From the NCBI GenBank assembly GCA_021151825.1, contig JAGKWQ010000005.1, positions 124,001 to 188,000 of the forward strand: a stretch of 64,000 nt of DNA. Direction: 5' to 3'. The translations under genes were made by a program, and so were the position numbers. This document shows positions 25,777-34,924 of this stretch, in pieces. The stretch's first letter is position 1. Each line of letters opens with the position of its first letter. The notes below the pieces were generated by a model, which had not been told where the DNA came from, did not search any database, and saw only the letters and a program-made list of their open reading frames with translations. The stretch comes from Cellvibrionaceae bacterium. GTDB taxonomy: Bacteria; Pseudomonadota; Gammaproteobacteria; Pseudomonadales; Cellvibrionaceae.

Positions 25777-28332
25777 TTATTCACTGCAAGCAGGCGTTGT
25801 AGCATTTTTTTCGATACGTATATTGTAGAGCGAAATATCCAGATTACCCGCCGTACTAATCATAAAGGGCGCGAGTACCATATCCAGTTTGACGCGTTTT
25901 TTCGCAAAACATGCCAGCGCAATACTCACACTGGTCCACTCACCCACCGCTGCGGTTTTTAATTGCCCGGCAACAGAAATTTCGCCTTGGCAATCGCTAC
26001 CGCAATACATACCTACATTCACATCAGCATCAGGTTTGGCGTTTACTTTTACATCGAACACCAGTGCACCTTTTTCCGCGTAACTACTGAAATCCGAACG
26101 CGAGGTAGAACCAAATACTGCAGTGGCTTTTGCGGTGCCATTAAATTGCAAACGGCGTGTATCTTCCTGCACTTGTTTATCTTGCGACGATACTTTTATT
26201 GCACCCAACTCACCGCTGCTGGTCGTGACAGGAGCCATGTTGTTCACATGATCCAGCAACACCAGTGTCCACGGATTCATTACGCGTTGATTGAATACAG
26301 GAACGGTATCCGGTGCTTGTGCAGCAGCAAGTTGCGCCGCCGTTTCATCTAATACGGGAGTTTCAATTTTGTCGGCGTAAGTCAAACCAAAATCAAATGC
26401 GAATTGTGGTTTGTAATCTGCATCGCCAACGTTAAGCGGCGATTGCGCAGGTGACGAAGGCCAGGAGAATGGCAATTTACCTTTTACATCGTAATTGACA
26501 GAGCCATCAGCTTTTGCAAGAACAACATCGGCGATACCGGCGCCTTCAGAGCCTGGTAACCAGACCACAGCAAACGCATCTGACGCATTAATGAAATTAT
26601 TTGCCCAGAGTGGGCGGCCGGTAATAAATAATGAAACCACTTTAATGCCATCTGCTTTTAATTTTTTAAGCAGCGTCAGATTGGTTTCGTTTTTGTAAAT
26701 CAAACTACCGATATCACCTTGCATTTCTGCGTAAGGGTCTTCACCAAATACAACGAAAGCAACATCCGGTTTGGTTTTATAATTTCCATCTGCACTCAAC
26801 TCGGCAGAGCCGCCTGCAGTTTTCGCTGCATCCGCAATACCCTGGTAAATCGATGAGCCGCCGGGGAAATCTGCGTTGGTATTACCAGTGCCTTGCCAGG
26901 TAATACTCCAGCCACCGGATTGCTTGCCGATATTGTCCGCACCATCGCCTGCCACTAAAATTTTGCTGTTAGCTTTTACTGGCAATGTTTGCGCATTATT
27001 TTTTAGCAACACAATGGATTCACGCACTGCTTGACGCGCGACCGCACGATGCTCAGCCGAGCCGATCACTTCGCGTTTGCCGGCGAGTTCACGTGTTGAA
27101 GGCGCACCTTTATCAAACAAGCCCGCACGAATTTTCACGCGCAAAATACGCGCGACCGCATCGTCCAGACGCGCGTGTGAAATCTCGCCGCTTTGCACTT
27201 GCGCAACGGTGTTGTGGTACAACTCTTTCCAGTTGCCTTCCGGTGCCATAAAAATATCCAGCCCGGCATTAATGGCTTGCGCGCAACTTACTGGCGTGCA
27301 ACCGGAAACAAATGCGTGGCCATTCCAATCACCTACAACCAAACCATCAAAACCCATTTGGTTTTTTAATTGATCGGTGAGCAAATATTTATTGCCGTGC
27401 ATCTTCACGCCTTGCCAGCTGCTGAACGATGCCATCACCGTTTGTGCACCGGCAGCAAGCGCAGTTTCGTATCCGGCGTTGTGGATTTTTACCAGGTCAG
27501 CTTCATTCATTTGTGCATCGCCGCGATCCAATCCGCCTTGCGTGCCGCCATCTGCGAGGAAATGTTTAGCGGTGGCGATAACGTGTTGCTCGCTGAGGAA
27601 GTCTTTACCGGCAACACCTTGCAAACCCTCTACCATTTTTCCGCCGTAGGATTTCACTACCGCCGGATCTTCTGAGTAGGATTCATACGTGCGGCCCCAA
27701 CGATCATCGCGTACGACGGCGAGCGTGGGAGCAAAACTCCAATCGATACCAGTCACTGCAATTTCTGCCGCCGTGGCAGCGCCAATTTGTTTAATTAATT
27801 CTGGATTGCGCGTTGCACCCAAACCGATGTTATGGGGAAATAAAGTCGCACCAATAATATTGTTGTGGCCGTGTACCGCATCGGTTCCCCAGAAAATCGG
27901 GATCGCCACGCGGCCGTTATCAGTGCTCATTGACGCGTTATAAAAACCATCGGCCAGGGCCAACCAGTCTTCGACTTTTGCGTGTTTGTTTTCAGCGGGA
28001 AATGAGCCGCCGCCATTCAAGACAGAACCCACACCATATTCGATTACATCGGCCGGAGTAACATGGCGCAGCTCAGGCTGGATCAGTTGCCCGACTTTTT
28101 GCTCGACCAATAACTTGCCAAGCAGTTCGGTAATTTTTGCTTCAACAGCTGGATCTTTTTTAACCGCGTTTTCCAATTTGGGCCAAGGCGATGCAGTAGC
28201 AGTGGGTAGTGTTTCAGTCGCACTGGATTCTGCATTTTTTTTACCGCAGCCAGTCAACGCAACAACAACAGCCAGGCTGCACAGAGTCAGCACTGCAGGC
28301 CGATATACCGCGGCCTTATAAATAGTGGGCAT
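25777..28332 (-). CDS. GH3 exo-beta-glucosidase (ExoP-like), lipoprotein
   Basis: An 851-residue lipoprotein (lipobox LTGC, Cys29). The GH3 TIM-barrel domain (about 60-410) includes FWGTDAVHGHNN, KHFLADGGT and the nucleophile Asp335 in VVGDWNG. The alpha/beta sandwich domain (about 440-650) includes GDGADNIGKQSGGW and a FGEDPYAEMQGD segment where the acid/base is expected. The C-terminal module (about 680-850) is of the ExoP C-terminal galactose-binding-like type. Close relatives (marine ExoP) release glucose from cello- and laminari-oligosaccharides. GAGGTAA precedes the ATG. A 416-bp leader separates the gene from the shared GTGGGACGAC element. Together with GH16 it would complete beta-glucan hydrolysis. 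Confidence 0.92.
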   Translation of the reverse strand: MPTIYKAAVYRPAVLTLCSLAVVVALTGCGKKNAESSATETLPTATASPWPKLENAVKKDPAVEAKITELLGKLLVEQKVGQLIQPELRHVTPADVIEYGVGSVLNGGGSFPAENKHAKVEDWLALADGFYNASMSTDNGRVAIPIFWGTDAVHGHNNIIGATLFPHNIGLGATRNPELIKQIGAATAAEIAVTGIDWSFAPTLAVVRDDRWGRTYESYSEDPAVVKSYGGKMVEGLQGVAGKDFLSEQHVIATAKHFLADGGTQGGLDRGDAQMNEADLVKIHNAGYETALAAGAQTVMASFSSWQGVKMHGNKYLLTDQLKNQMGFDGLVVGDWNGHAFVSGCTPVSCAQAINAGLDIFMAPEGNWKELYHNTVAQVQSGEISHARLDDAVARILRVKIRAGLFDKGAPSTRELAGKREVIGSAEHRAVARQAVRESIVLLKNNAQTLPVKANSKILVAGDGADNIGKQSGGWSITWQGTGNTNADFPGGSSIYQGIADAAKTAGGSAELSADGNYKTKPDVAFVVFGEDPYAEMQGDIGSLIYKNETNLTLLKKLKADGIKVVSLFITGRPLWANNFINASDAFAVVWLPGSEGAGIADVVLAKADGSVNYDVKGKLPFSWPSSPAQSPLNVGDADYKPQFAFDFGLTYADKIETPVLDETAAQLAAAQAPDTVPVFNQRVMNPWTLVLLDHVNNMAPVTTSSGELGAIKVSSQDKQVQEDTRRLQFNGTAKATAVFGSTSRSDFSSYAEKGALVFDVKVNAKPDADVNVGMYCGSDCQGEISVAGQLKTAAVGEWTSVSIALACFAKKRVKLDMVLAPFMISTAGNLDISLYNIRIEKNATTPACSE

Positions 28333-28870
28333 AAATTACCTCGCCATAGAAAATGTTATTTTTGGAAATTCAGGTTTTTTGCTGCTTACCGGGTTTTATT
28401 TAATTGTTAATTTTTCTTGCCGATCGTTAATTGCCAAAAGCACGCTGATGTAAATACTGTTATTTTTTTAGCCGATTCCTGCGTGATGAATATGAGCAGC
28501 CGAATCGGAAAAAAGCCCCGGCGTTCTTTTCGAGGGTAGAACGCCAGAGCAAAGCAAGGAGAGCTAACAAGTGTAGATAGGGTTGGCATATGTGTACCTG
28601 CACCACTCTTGCTAACACCCCCGGGGACCTGACATCACCCAAGGGTTCAGTCCAGTGAGAAAAACCAATCACTGGCACCGGTTTGCGGCTCAACCACGGG
28701 CACGCAATCCGGCTGACAGAGTTCATAGTGGCATCGGAGTCAAAAGGGTGTCGTCCCACTTTTACCGCGAGTGGAACATGGGGCTATTCACTTTTGTGTG
28801 TGCAATTTACTCGCACGGGTTCTGATAAATGCCAGCGCAGGCTTAATCGAACGAAAAGCGGGAAATAACA
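28333..28870. other. Long intergenic leader of the GH3 gene
   Basis: About 540 bp lie between the GH3 start and the terminator of the halogenase gene. The stretch holds the shared promoter-like element (28748-28795) and, nearer the GH3 gene, a hairpin with an 8-bp stem GGCGTTCT/AGAACGCC (28520-28545). Small open frames exist on both strands but lack ribosome sites and recognisable features. Confidence 0.6.
28748..28795 (-). promoter_or_regulatory. Shared GTGGGACGAC upstream element (copy A, before GH3)
   Basis: On the minus strand GTGGGACGAC (28750-28759) is preceded 14 nt upstream by GCCCCATGTTC and further upstream by AAAAGTGA. The same order of blocks is seen at 38011-38059 before TBDR-2. 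Identity between the two copies extends over about 48 bp with one single-base gap. Confidence 0.6.
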
Positions 28871-28909
28871 AAGAAAAAAGCCCGTCATCGTACGGATGAC
28901 AGGCTTTTG
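28871..28909 (-). terminator. Rho-independent terminator of halogenase-like gene 1
   Basis: The stem AAAAGCC-GTCATC pairs with its complement across a short GTAC-type loop, with a T6 run on the minus strand. One mismatch lies in the lower stem. Confidence 0.85.
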
Positions 28910-28934
28910 TCGATAAAACGAACGGCAACAGCGC

Positions 28935-30494
28935 TTACACTTTTTGGAAGCCGTACTCGCGCAGTTTGTTCAATAAAACCCGGTTGGTGGGTAACTTGTT
29001 AACCAGGGTTTGTGATTTTTTAATATTCTCATTGAACATATGCCCGGCTTTTTCGATATCCATGACGGCATTTCGTTTTACGGCTGCCGGCAGCGCGGTG
29101 TGAAAACCCATACCGTAAAGTACATATTGGTAACTGGCCCAGGGGAACATTTCATCGCTGCGAATATCGTTTCTCCAGGGCACGTGATAACGCCAGAGTT
29201 CCAGTAATTCGCGCAAACCATCAGGCTGGGTGGATGCATCCAGGTGATCGTGCCAATAATCGGTATCACGACGCTCGCTGATCACGTAATGCAATTTCAG
29301 AAATTCAATGATGCGTTGCCAATGATCGTAAAACTTCCGGTTAAAACGCGTGGCAACGGTATCCATCACACCCCGTGTTGCCGGCAATTGTTCGGCGATC
29401 ATTTGCGCCGATAATTCAATCAATACCAATGCCGTGGCTTCCAGTGGCTCAATAAAACCGGCAGCGATACCGACACCCACACAGTTTTTATGCCATAACT
29501 CCTGGCGATAGCCGGGGTTAAACGTCAGTTTGCGCGGCATAATTTTTTCCGCTGCGGCTTTACCAATCGCGGGCTCGAGATAGGCCTGCAAATTTTTCAG
29601 TACCTGCTCGTCACTGGTGTGCGCGCTGGAAAATACATGACCGACACCGCGCCGTGTAGGCAAACCGATGTCCCAGATCCAGCCGCAATCCTGCGCGGTA
29701 GACAAAGTGCAAGAGGCGATGGGTGCGTCGGCGTCCAGATAGGGAATTTGCACTGCCAGCGCGCTATCGTTAAATAATACGCGGCGCTCTTCCTTGAATG
29801 GGATTTGATAATGTTCGCCCAGCAATAACGATGCGAACCCGGTGCAATCAATAAATAAATCCGCACTGAGATCGCCATTCATTTTGGTGGTCAGCGAGGC
29901 GATATCTCCATTTTCCGCCGAATTGATGCTAACAACATGATCCTGGATATAAGTAACGCCCAGTTTTTCAATGCAATGTTTTTTCAGGAACACGGAAAAT
30001 TTTCCCGCATCCAGATGGTAACCGTAATTACTATTACCGACGAATTCAGGTGTGGTAATTAACTTGGGGGCGAGATTGTGATCGGAAATATAACGAATAG
30101 GGCACACAGCATCGGCAAATGTGACTGCCTCGCGAACCGGTAACCACTGCTCCGCCAGATTAAAATCATTACCGCCATCAGGGAGATTGAACGGATGATA
30201 ATAGGCACCGCTGCCGGGCTTTACCCAATCAATAAATTTTGATCCCTGTTTGAAACTCGCATCACATTCGCGAAAAAAATCCGTTTCCGAGACACCGATT
30301 TTTTTCAGTGTGTTACGCATGGAAGGCCAGGTACCTTCACCGACGCCGATAATAGGTACATCCGGCGATTCGATCAGTACCAGTTCAATGCCGCGCGCTT
30401 TATCGACCAGATGTTCCGCGGCAATGACGCCAGCCGTTAGCCAACCCGCCGAACCACCACCGACAATCATTATTTTTTTAATGGGGTTATTCAT
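28935..30494 (-). CDS. Flavin-dependent tryptophan halogenase family protein 1
   Basis: A 519-residue FAD-dependent protein of the Trp_halogenase family. Seen: the dinucleotide-binding GGGSAGW at 12-18; a Lys in the position of the catalytic lysine of PrnA/RebH (Lys82 in ASFKQGSKF); the flavin-halogenase signature as WIWDIGLP, which deviates from WxWxIP; and the conserved GFIEPLEATAL with the active-site Glu. Classical members chlorinate or brominate tryptophan with FADH2 from a partner reductase. No reductase is visible. Relatives linked to TonB receptors in Caulobacter, Xanthomonas and Cellvibrionales have no proven substrate. It is transcribed alone, separated by the Cys-rich protein gene from halogenase-like gene 2. 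Confidence 0.88.
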   Translation of the reverse strand: MNNPIKKIMIVGGGSAGWLTAGVIAAEHLVDKARGIELVLIESPDVPIIGVGEGTWPSMRNTLKKIGVSETDFFRECDASFKQGSKFIDWVKPGSGAYYHPFNLPDGGNDFNLAEQWLPVREAVTFADAVCPIRYISDHNLAPKLITTPEFVGNSNYGYHLDAGKFSVFLKKHCIEKLGVTYIQDHVVSINSAENGDIASLTTKMNGDLSADLFIDCTGFASLLLGEHYQIPFKEERRVLFNDSALAVQIPYLDADAPIASCTLSTAQDCGWIWDIGLPTRRGVGHVFSSAHTSDEQVLKNLQAYLEPAIGKAAAEKIMPRKLTFNPGYRQELWHKNCVGVGIAAGFIEPLEATALVLIELSAQMIAEQLPATRGVMDTVATRFNRKFYDHWQRIIEFLKLHYVISERRDTDYWHDHLDASTQPDGLRELLELWRYHVPWRNDIRSDEMFPWASYQYVLYGMGFHTALPAAVKRNAVMDIEKAGHMFNENIKKSQTLVNKLPTNRVLLNKLREYGFQKV

Positions 30495-30913
30495 ATCATT
30501 TGACCTTATTTAGCCCTGTAACGGGCCTTTTGCTGTGTAGTGGCGACATTATGCACCAGGGGTTTTTACGGTGCACGCCCAACAATAATGATCTGCTTTT
30601 TTTGCCAATGGCGCTTCAATATTCCTTATCTCCATCCCATACCAGCCCAGTTTCAATAACCGCTAAAGGTGGGACGATATTTTTTTAATTTCCGATAAGA
30701 ATCCACACCAGCTTCAAGGCGAAGTCAGGTTGTATGCATTATCAAAATAAATGGCGAGCCAACCAGTTTGAGTTCAACCGGTAATTGCCAGTTGATTCAA
30801 AAAGTCAGCCAGGAGGCTGATAAAAAGTGCGATGTAGCAACATCGCTGCGAGTATTCACGGGACACTGAATATCACGCGCAGATAAACACCCTAACGATG
30901 AATAGGAATTTAT
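30495..30913. other. Divergent intergenic region between halogenase-like gene 1 and the Cys-rich protein gene
   Basis: About 420 bp with no gene. It contains copy C of the shared element (30644-30678), oriented toward the Cys-rich protein gene, and a 235-bp leader after it. Confidence 0.65.
30644..30678 (+). promoter_or_regulatory. Shared GTGGGACGAC upstream element (copy C)
   Basis: On the plus strand GTGGGACGAT (30669-30678) is preceded by CGCTAAAG and, further upstream, AGCCCAGTTTC. This matches copy A (CGGTAAAA and GCCCCATGTTC) at nearly the same spacing. It points toward the secreted Cys-rich protein gene 236 bp downstream. Confidence 0.55.
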
Positions 30914-31387
30914 ATGAAGTTATCAAAATTAATGTTGGGTCTTGGTTTTTCTTTGATCAGTACTATGGCTGCCAGCAGCTACGCGCAATCTACCGTTCCT
31001 TCCGGTTGCACCTGGATAACAACCAGTGTGGTATCCAGTGCAAGCGGTGCTATTGTGAATACGTCTTGCGATCTGAACGGTACTTCAATCGCAACACGCG
31101 AGCAAAAATATAATCGTTACTCGCCCAGTTGTAGCGTTACCTGGGTTGCTACCGGATATGTACAAAGTGGATCGTGCGACAGTGCCGTGATTTTAAAATA
31201 TGTGACCTCAAGCGTTGCCGCAACCCAGGCCTGTTATCCAGGCTCTACTACGACAGTGCAAACAGGCCCTAACGGTTATTTGAATCCGAATATCACCCCG
31301 ACCCAATTCTGTGGCCAGGGTTGCCCTTATTCTGTGCAACCGCAGAGCCCCTATTCTTACCCACCGCTGAAATACACCTGCCTCTAA
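30914..31387 (+). CDS. Small secreted Cys-rich protein of unknown function
   Basis: A 157-residue protein with a clear signal peptide (about 1-24, ending SYAQS) and an AGGA ribosome site. The mature part has eight Cys residues, suggesting four disulfides, and is rich in Ser, Thr, Val, Tyr and Trp (CTWITTS, VTWVATGYVQ, PYSYPPLKYTCL). I do not recognise a family. It sits between the two halogenase-like genes and carries its own copy of the glucan-locus upstream element, so it is probably expressed with the locus. A structural surface protein, an inhibitor or a modification substrate are all possible; none is shown by the sequence. Confidence 0.7.
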   Translation: MKLSKLMLGLGFSLISTMAASSYAQSTVPSGCTWITTSVVSSASGAIVNTSCDLNGTSIATREQKYNRYSPSCSVTWVATGYVQSGSCDSAVILKYVTSSVAATQACYPGSTTTVQTGPNGYLNPNITPTQFCGQGCPYSVQPQSPYSYPPLKYTCL

Positions 31388-31414
31388 TCGATCCCTATAT
31401 TTAGATGCAATAAA

Positions 31415-31450
31415 TAAAAAAGCCGGATGAAAAATCATTCGGCTTTTTTA
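31415..31450. terminator. Bidirectional rho-independent terminator
   Basis: The stem AGCCGGATGA/TCATTCGGCT with an AAAA loop is flanked by A6 and T7. It serves the Cys-rich protein gene and the halogenase-like gene 2. Confidence 0.87.
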
Positions 31451-31471
31451 TTACATTTTTTTGAATGCTAT

Positions 31472-32959
31472 TTAATCGGGAACACCTGCTTTGCAGTAGT
31501 GATCAATAAATTGCTGATGGCTGGGAAAACGGGCCAGGTATTGACTGTGCTCGTTTTCAATAGAGTTCATTAGTCGCTGCAATTCATCATCGCTGAGTTT
31601 ATCGACTACCGGGTGATAACCTGCCGGACTAATACCCTGCCCTAACATGACTTGCTGCCATGAACCTTCATGAAATAATTCGTCTTGTTCCTTGAATACA
31701 CTAGTGGTGTTTTTATACACATTAATTTTGCGTTCAAGGGTTTCCGGAATCGACATGGTACGACAATAATTCCAGAAGGCACTGTCATTACGCTGGGTCA
31801 CGTGGTAGTGCAAAATAATAAAATCGCGGATGCGTTCGTATTCATATTTGGAATGGCGATTGTATTCATCAATCTCGGTTTGGTTAATCGTGTCGCCGGG
31901 AAACATTCTGATCAACCGCACAATGCCGGTTTGAATTAAATGCAAGCTGGTGGATTCCAGCGGCTCGAGAAAGCCGCTCGACAGGCCAATGGAAATACAA
32001 TTTTTGTTCCATTGTTTTATTGCGCGACCGGTGCGGAACTTAATCAGGCGAGGTTCCGTTCTCATGGTGCCTTGCAGATTTTCCACCAATAGTTTTTTTG
32101 CATCTTCATCGCTAATGTAGCGGCTACAATACACCAGCCCATTACCCACACGATGTTGCAATGGAATACGCCATTGCCAACCGATTTTATGCGCTGTTGA
32201 ACGCGTATAGGGAACAGGTTCGCCCACCGATTCAGTTTGCACTGCAAGCGCACGATCGCACGGCAACCAATGCGACCAATCTTCAAAACCGGTATGCAAT
32301 GTTTGTTCGATTAACAATGCACGGAAGCCGGAGCAATCGACAAAAATATCGCCTTCGATAATGTCGCCGGATTTCAGTGTGAGCGATTGGATAAAACCAT
32401 CTTCACTGCACGTTTGCACATGCTCAACCATGCCTTCAATGCGTTTTACGCCGCGCGCTTCGCTGTAGGTGCGTAAATAACGCGCATATAATCCGGCATC
32501 AAAATGGTAGGCATAATCAAGCCCGGTGTTAGGATCGATCATGCATTTATTTTCATTGCAGGCGCGAATATTCAATGAATAATCAAAATATTTTTTTGCC
32601 ATTCCCAGACGATGGGCCTTGAGCCAGAAATGCTGGAAGTTGGCCATCCAGGAATCTTTTCCCACCAAGCCAAAAGGATGCATATAAACATCCCCCAGCG
32701 CGCCCCAGTTTTCAAACTGGATACCCAGTTTGAAAGTTCCCTGGGTGGTTTTTAGAAATTCTGCTTCATCGATACCCAATAATTTATTAAACGATTTCAC
32801 CGCCGGAATAGTCGCCTCACCCACCCCCACAGTGCCAATCGCTTCCGATTCAATAAGCGTAATTTGCTTGGTATTGCCAAACGCGTTGGATAACGCGGCG
32901 GCTGACATCCAGCCCGCAGAACCACCGCCAACAATAATTATTCTTTGATTATTTTTCAT
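31472..32959 (-). CDS. Flavin-dependent tryptophan halogenase family protein 2
   Basis: A 495-residue Trp_halogenase family protein. It has GGGSAGW at 11-17, a candidate catalytic Lys77 in GTFKLGIQFENW, an exact WxWxIP signature (WQWRIP) that blocks monooxygenase activity in true flavin halogenases, and SGFLEPLESTSLHLI with the active-site Glu. It therefore keeps the halogenase hallmarks better than gene 1. It is the last gene of a sapC-cupin-halogenase run on the minus strand (55 bp after the cupin gene). Neither a flavin reductase nor a biosynthetic gene cluster accompanies it. Substrate is unknown; a link to TonB-receptor function is inferred from the conserved neighbourhood. Confidence 0.88.
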   Translation of the reverse strand: MKNNQRIIIVGGGSAGWMSAAALSNAFGNTKQITLIESEAIGTVGVGEATIPAVKSFNKLLGIDEAEFLKTTQGTFKLGIQFENWGALGDVYMHPFGLVGKDSWMANFQHFWLKAHRLGMAKKYFDYSLNIRACNENKCMIDPNTGLDYAYHFDAGLYARYLRTYSEARGVKRIEGMVEHVQTCSEDGFIQSLTLKSGDIIEGDIFVDCSGFRALLIEQTLHTGFEDWSHWLPCDRALAVQTESVGEPVPYTRSTAHKIGWQWRIPLQHRVGNGLVYCSRYISDEDAKKLLVENLQGTMRTEPRLIKFRTGRAIKQWNKNCISIGLSSGFLEPLESTSLHLIQTGIVRLIRMFPGDTINQTEIDEYNRHSKYEYERIRDFIILHYHVTQRNDSAFWNYCRTMSIPETLERKINVYKNTTSVFKEQDELFHEGSWQQVMLGQGISPAGYHPVVDKLSDDELQRLMNSIENEHSQYLARFPSHQQFIDHYCKAGVPD

Positions 32960-33013
32960 TGTTATAAAAATTCACCGGATTGATTGTTATTGAGCTGTAT
33001 TTTTCTAATAATT

Positions 33014-34024
33014 TTATCGATTCAAACGATTAAGTAGTTGGGACCGCAAACGGCGCACCATCATTTCATCCATCTCACCCAGCACCCCCAATTTTTCTTC
33101 CGGAATATGTGAAAGCGTTTGTGGATCTGTATCAAAGATGTAGTAGTCGAACAGGTTTTTCCAATGCTGGCGTTCGTCGGCTGGCAAGGAGCGAATATTC
33201 ATCAATGCATGGGTGAACGCATCTTGCGGTGAGCCAATATAAGACGGAAATTTTGTCCACCAGTAATTCACCATTAAATTAAATGGCATTAATCCTTCTA
33301 CGTGGTGCCACCACATGCTGGGAATAAAAATCGCATCCCCGGAATCCAGTTCTGCAATTTGCGCATTCGCCAGTGCTGCGCGATAACGCGGGAATTTTTC
33401 AAAATCGGGATTGTGTAAATCCACCATGCTGATCGCCTGGTTGGCCGGGTTAAAGTCCAGCGGGCCGATATAAAGATTTTCTAATTGATCCGGCGGGAAG
33501 AGCACAAAACGGCGTTTACCAATAACAACACACGCAATATTGTCCGGCACGTCGTGATGCGCAGCCACAATCGTTTTATTACCCATCCATAAACTAACCC
33601 GTGGGCTAAAGGGCAGCTGAATATCATTGTGCGCGCGAAATCCCGGTACACAACTATCAACAGGGGTGGAGTCGACATAATAAACACGCGCAGAACCGCT
33701 CTTTTGCAAATTTTTGATATTGCTGTAAACACTGGTTAATGATGTGCGCACACGCTCGTATGAAAATCCGCTGAAATCCTGATTGTAAAAAATAGCACCA
33801 GTATTATTGCTATCACCAATGGCGGTATTGACCGTTTCACCGTTATAAAACTGACAAAGATACTCGTACGCAGCGTCATCCGATTGCGCTGCCGCGTTAA
33901 CAATGGGCCAGTTTTTTACCAATCCTTTCAACACCAATGGCACAGGCGAATCAAGCACTGCGGCGGGAATAGCATCCGGAGTAATGCCTTCGAGTATTTT
34001 AATTGCGGTAAAGCGCTCCAGCAT
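33014..34024 (-). CDS. Cupin_8/JmjC-like Fe(II)/2-oxoglutarate-dependent oxygenase family protein
   Basis: A 336-residue protein with a JmjC-type double-stranded beta-helix. The likely iron ligands are His156, Asp158 (AAHHDVPDN) and His240 or His241 (PSMWWHHVEG), and conserved Phe/Lys/Asn positions follow (RRFVLFPPDQ; NLMVNYWW). The family includes protein hydroxylases such as FIH and ribosomal oxygenases, as well as uncharacterised TonB-linked members. It lies 11 bp after sapC and 54 bp before halogenase-like gene 2, so the three are probably one operon. The co-location of two oxidative enzymes suggests modification of the same molecule, but that is inference. Confidence 0.82.
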   Translation of the reverse strand: MLERFTAIKILEGITPDAIPAAVLDSPVPLVLKGLVKNWPIVNAAAQSDDAAYEYLCQFYNGETVNTAIGDSNNTGAIFYNQDFSGFSYERVRTSLTSVYSNIKNLQKSGSARVYYVDSTPVDSCVPGFRAHNDIQLPFSPRVSLWMGNKTIVAAHHDVPDNIACVVIGKRRFVLFPPDQLENLYIGPLDFNPANQAISMVDLHNPDFEKFPRYRAALANAQIAELDSGDAIFIPSMWWHHVEGLMPFNLMVNYWWTKFPSYIGSPQDAFTHALMNIRSLPADERQHWKNLFDYYIFDTDPQTLSHIPEEKLGVLGEMDEMMVRRLRSQLLNRLNR

Positions 34025-34035
34025 AATAATTGTCC

Positions 34036-34758
34036 TCAGCGATGCAGCGATTTATTTTTCTTGTCAATCAATTTTTTAATATTGCCCATGGATGCAATGG
34101 ACATATAAATGAGTTCCAGAAAATTCTGGCTGTGCAAGCGCGCCAGTTGCTCTGCACCCAAATCGCGCAACACCATTTCGTTGATGGTGTAAAAGCCGCG
34201 CAACTCAAGGTGTTGGCCATTATCCAATGCAACTTTTAATACAAAGGGTTCGAGTAAATCTTCCGCTTGTAAAATATCGGTGAAACGCTGGCAGACCGTC
34301 ACACCGTTAATTAATTCAGCGAGAATACTGTTGATCTGTTCCAGATATTCCGAATTGCCGCCATGCGCCAGAAATACCGGAGTGCCTTCACTGGCACTCA
34401 AGCGTGGATGATCGGTATCCACATGCACCACTGGCTGACGCTGGCCGGTTTCAGAATCCTGAGTATAGCCAATGGAAAAAGGGATTCGCGCTATTGAAAG
34501 GGGAATGTAGTTATCGCCCCAGCCGTGCTCGTCGGCGACCAGGTTTTCGTCATTTGCAAAACCAAATAACGCCACCGCTTCAAATTGATTATTGCTGGTG
34601 GTTTTGCGAAAAAAAATGGGGTAGCAGGATGCAACCTGACGAAATTCCCAAGGCACTATCGTAGCGTAGCCCATAGTATCGCCCCGCCGTGTACCGCGTT
34701 GCTGGATGATTTTTAACTCTTTATGAGTGACGTTGTTGAGCAACACATTACTAGCCAC
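34036..34758 (-). CDS. SapC family protein
   Basis: A 240-residue soluble protein of the SapC family, named after a gene in the Campylobacter S-layer locus but of unknown function elsewhere. Family features seen are the N-terminal VASCYPIFFRKT segment, the FGFANDENLVADEHGWGDNYIPLSIARIPFSI block, VHVDTDHPRL and a C-terminal FYTINEMVLRDLG. In Caulobacter, Xanthomonas and Cellvibrionales it commonly sits with Trp-halogenase, cupin and TonB-receptor genes, as here. It has no signal peptide, so it is probably cytoplasmic. The start may vary by a few codons. It is the first gene of the sapC-cupin-halogenase run. Confidence 0.85.
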   Translation of the reverse strand: MASNVLLNNVTHKELKIIQQRGTRRGDTMGYATIVPWEFRQVASCYPIFFRKTTSNNQFEAVALFGFANDENLVADEHGWGDNYIPLSIARIPFSIGYTQDSETGQRQPVVHVDTDHPRLSASEGTPVFLAHGGNSEYLEQINSILAELINGVTVCQRFTDILQAEDLLEPFVLKVALDNGQHLELRGFYTINEMVLRDLGAEQLARLHSQNFLELIYMSIASMGNIKKLIDKKNKSLHR

Positions 34759-34864
34759 AACTTGGCTCCCGCATTACTGCTTATTCAAAACGGTTGTTGA
34801 TAAAAGTGGCTAAACAATTGAATCGTTTGTTTAACTATTTTTGTTTTGTTGTTGTGCTTTTACT

Positions 34865-34900
34865 AAAAAGAAAAAGCCGCCAGATAACAGCGGCTTTTCC
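34865..34900 (-). terminator. Rho-independent terminator of TBDR-2
   Basis: The stem AAGCCGC/GCGGCTT with a 9-nt loop gives T5 on the minus strand. It separates TBDR-2 from the downstream sapC operon, which may need partial read-through or its own promoter. Confidence 0.8.
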
Positions 34901-34924
34901 TTGTCTCAGGTAACCCAAAAACGA

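Noticed and set aside
28460..28868. Possible small genes in the GH3 leader
   Set aside because: The short frames on both strands lack ribosome sites and plausible protein features, and they overlap the shared regulatory element.
28935..32959. A halogenated natural-product gene cluster
   Set aside because: There are no NRPS, PKS, RiPP precursor, tailoring or reductase genes nearby; the context is a TonB-receptor glucan locus.
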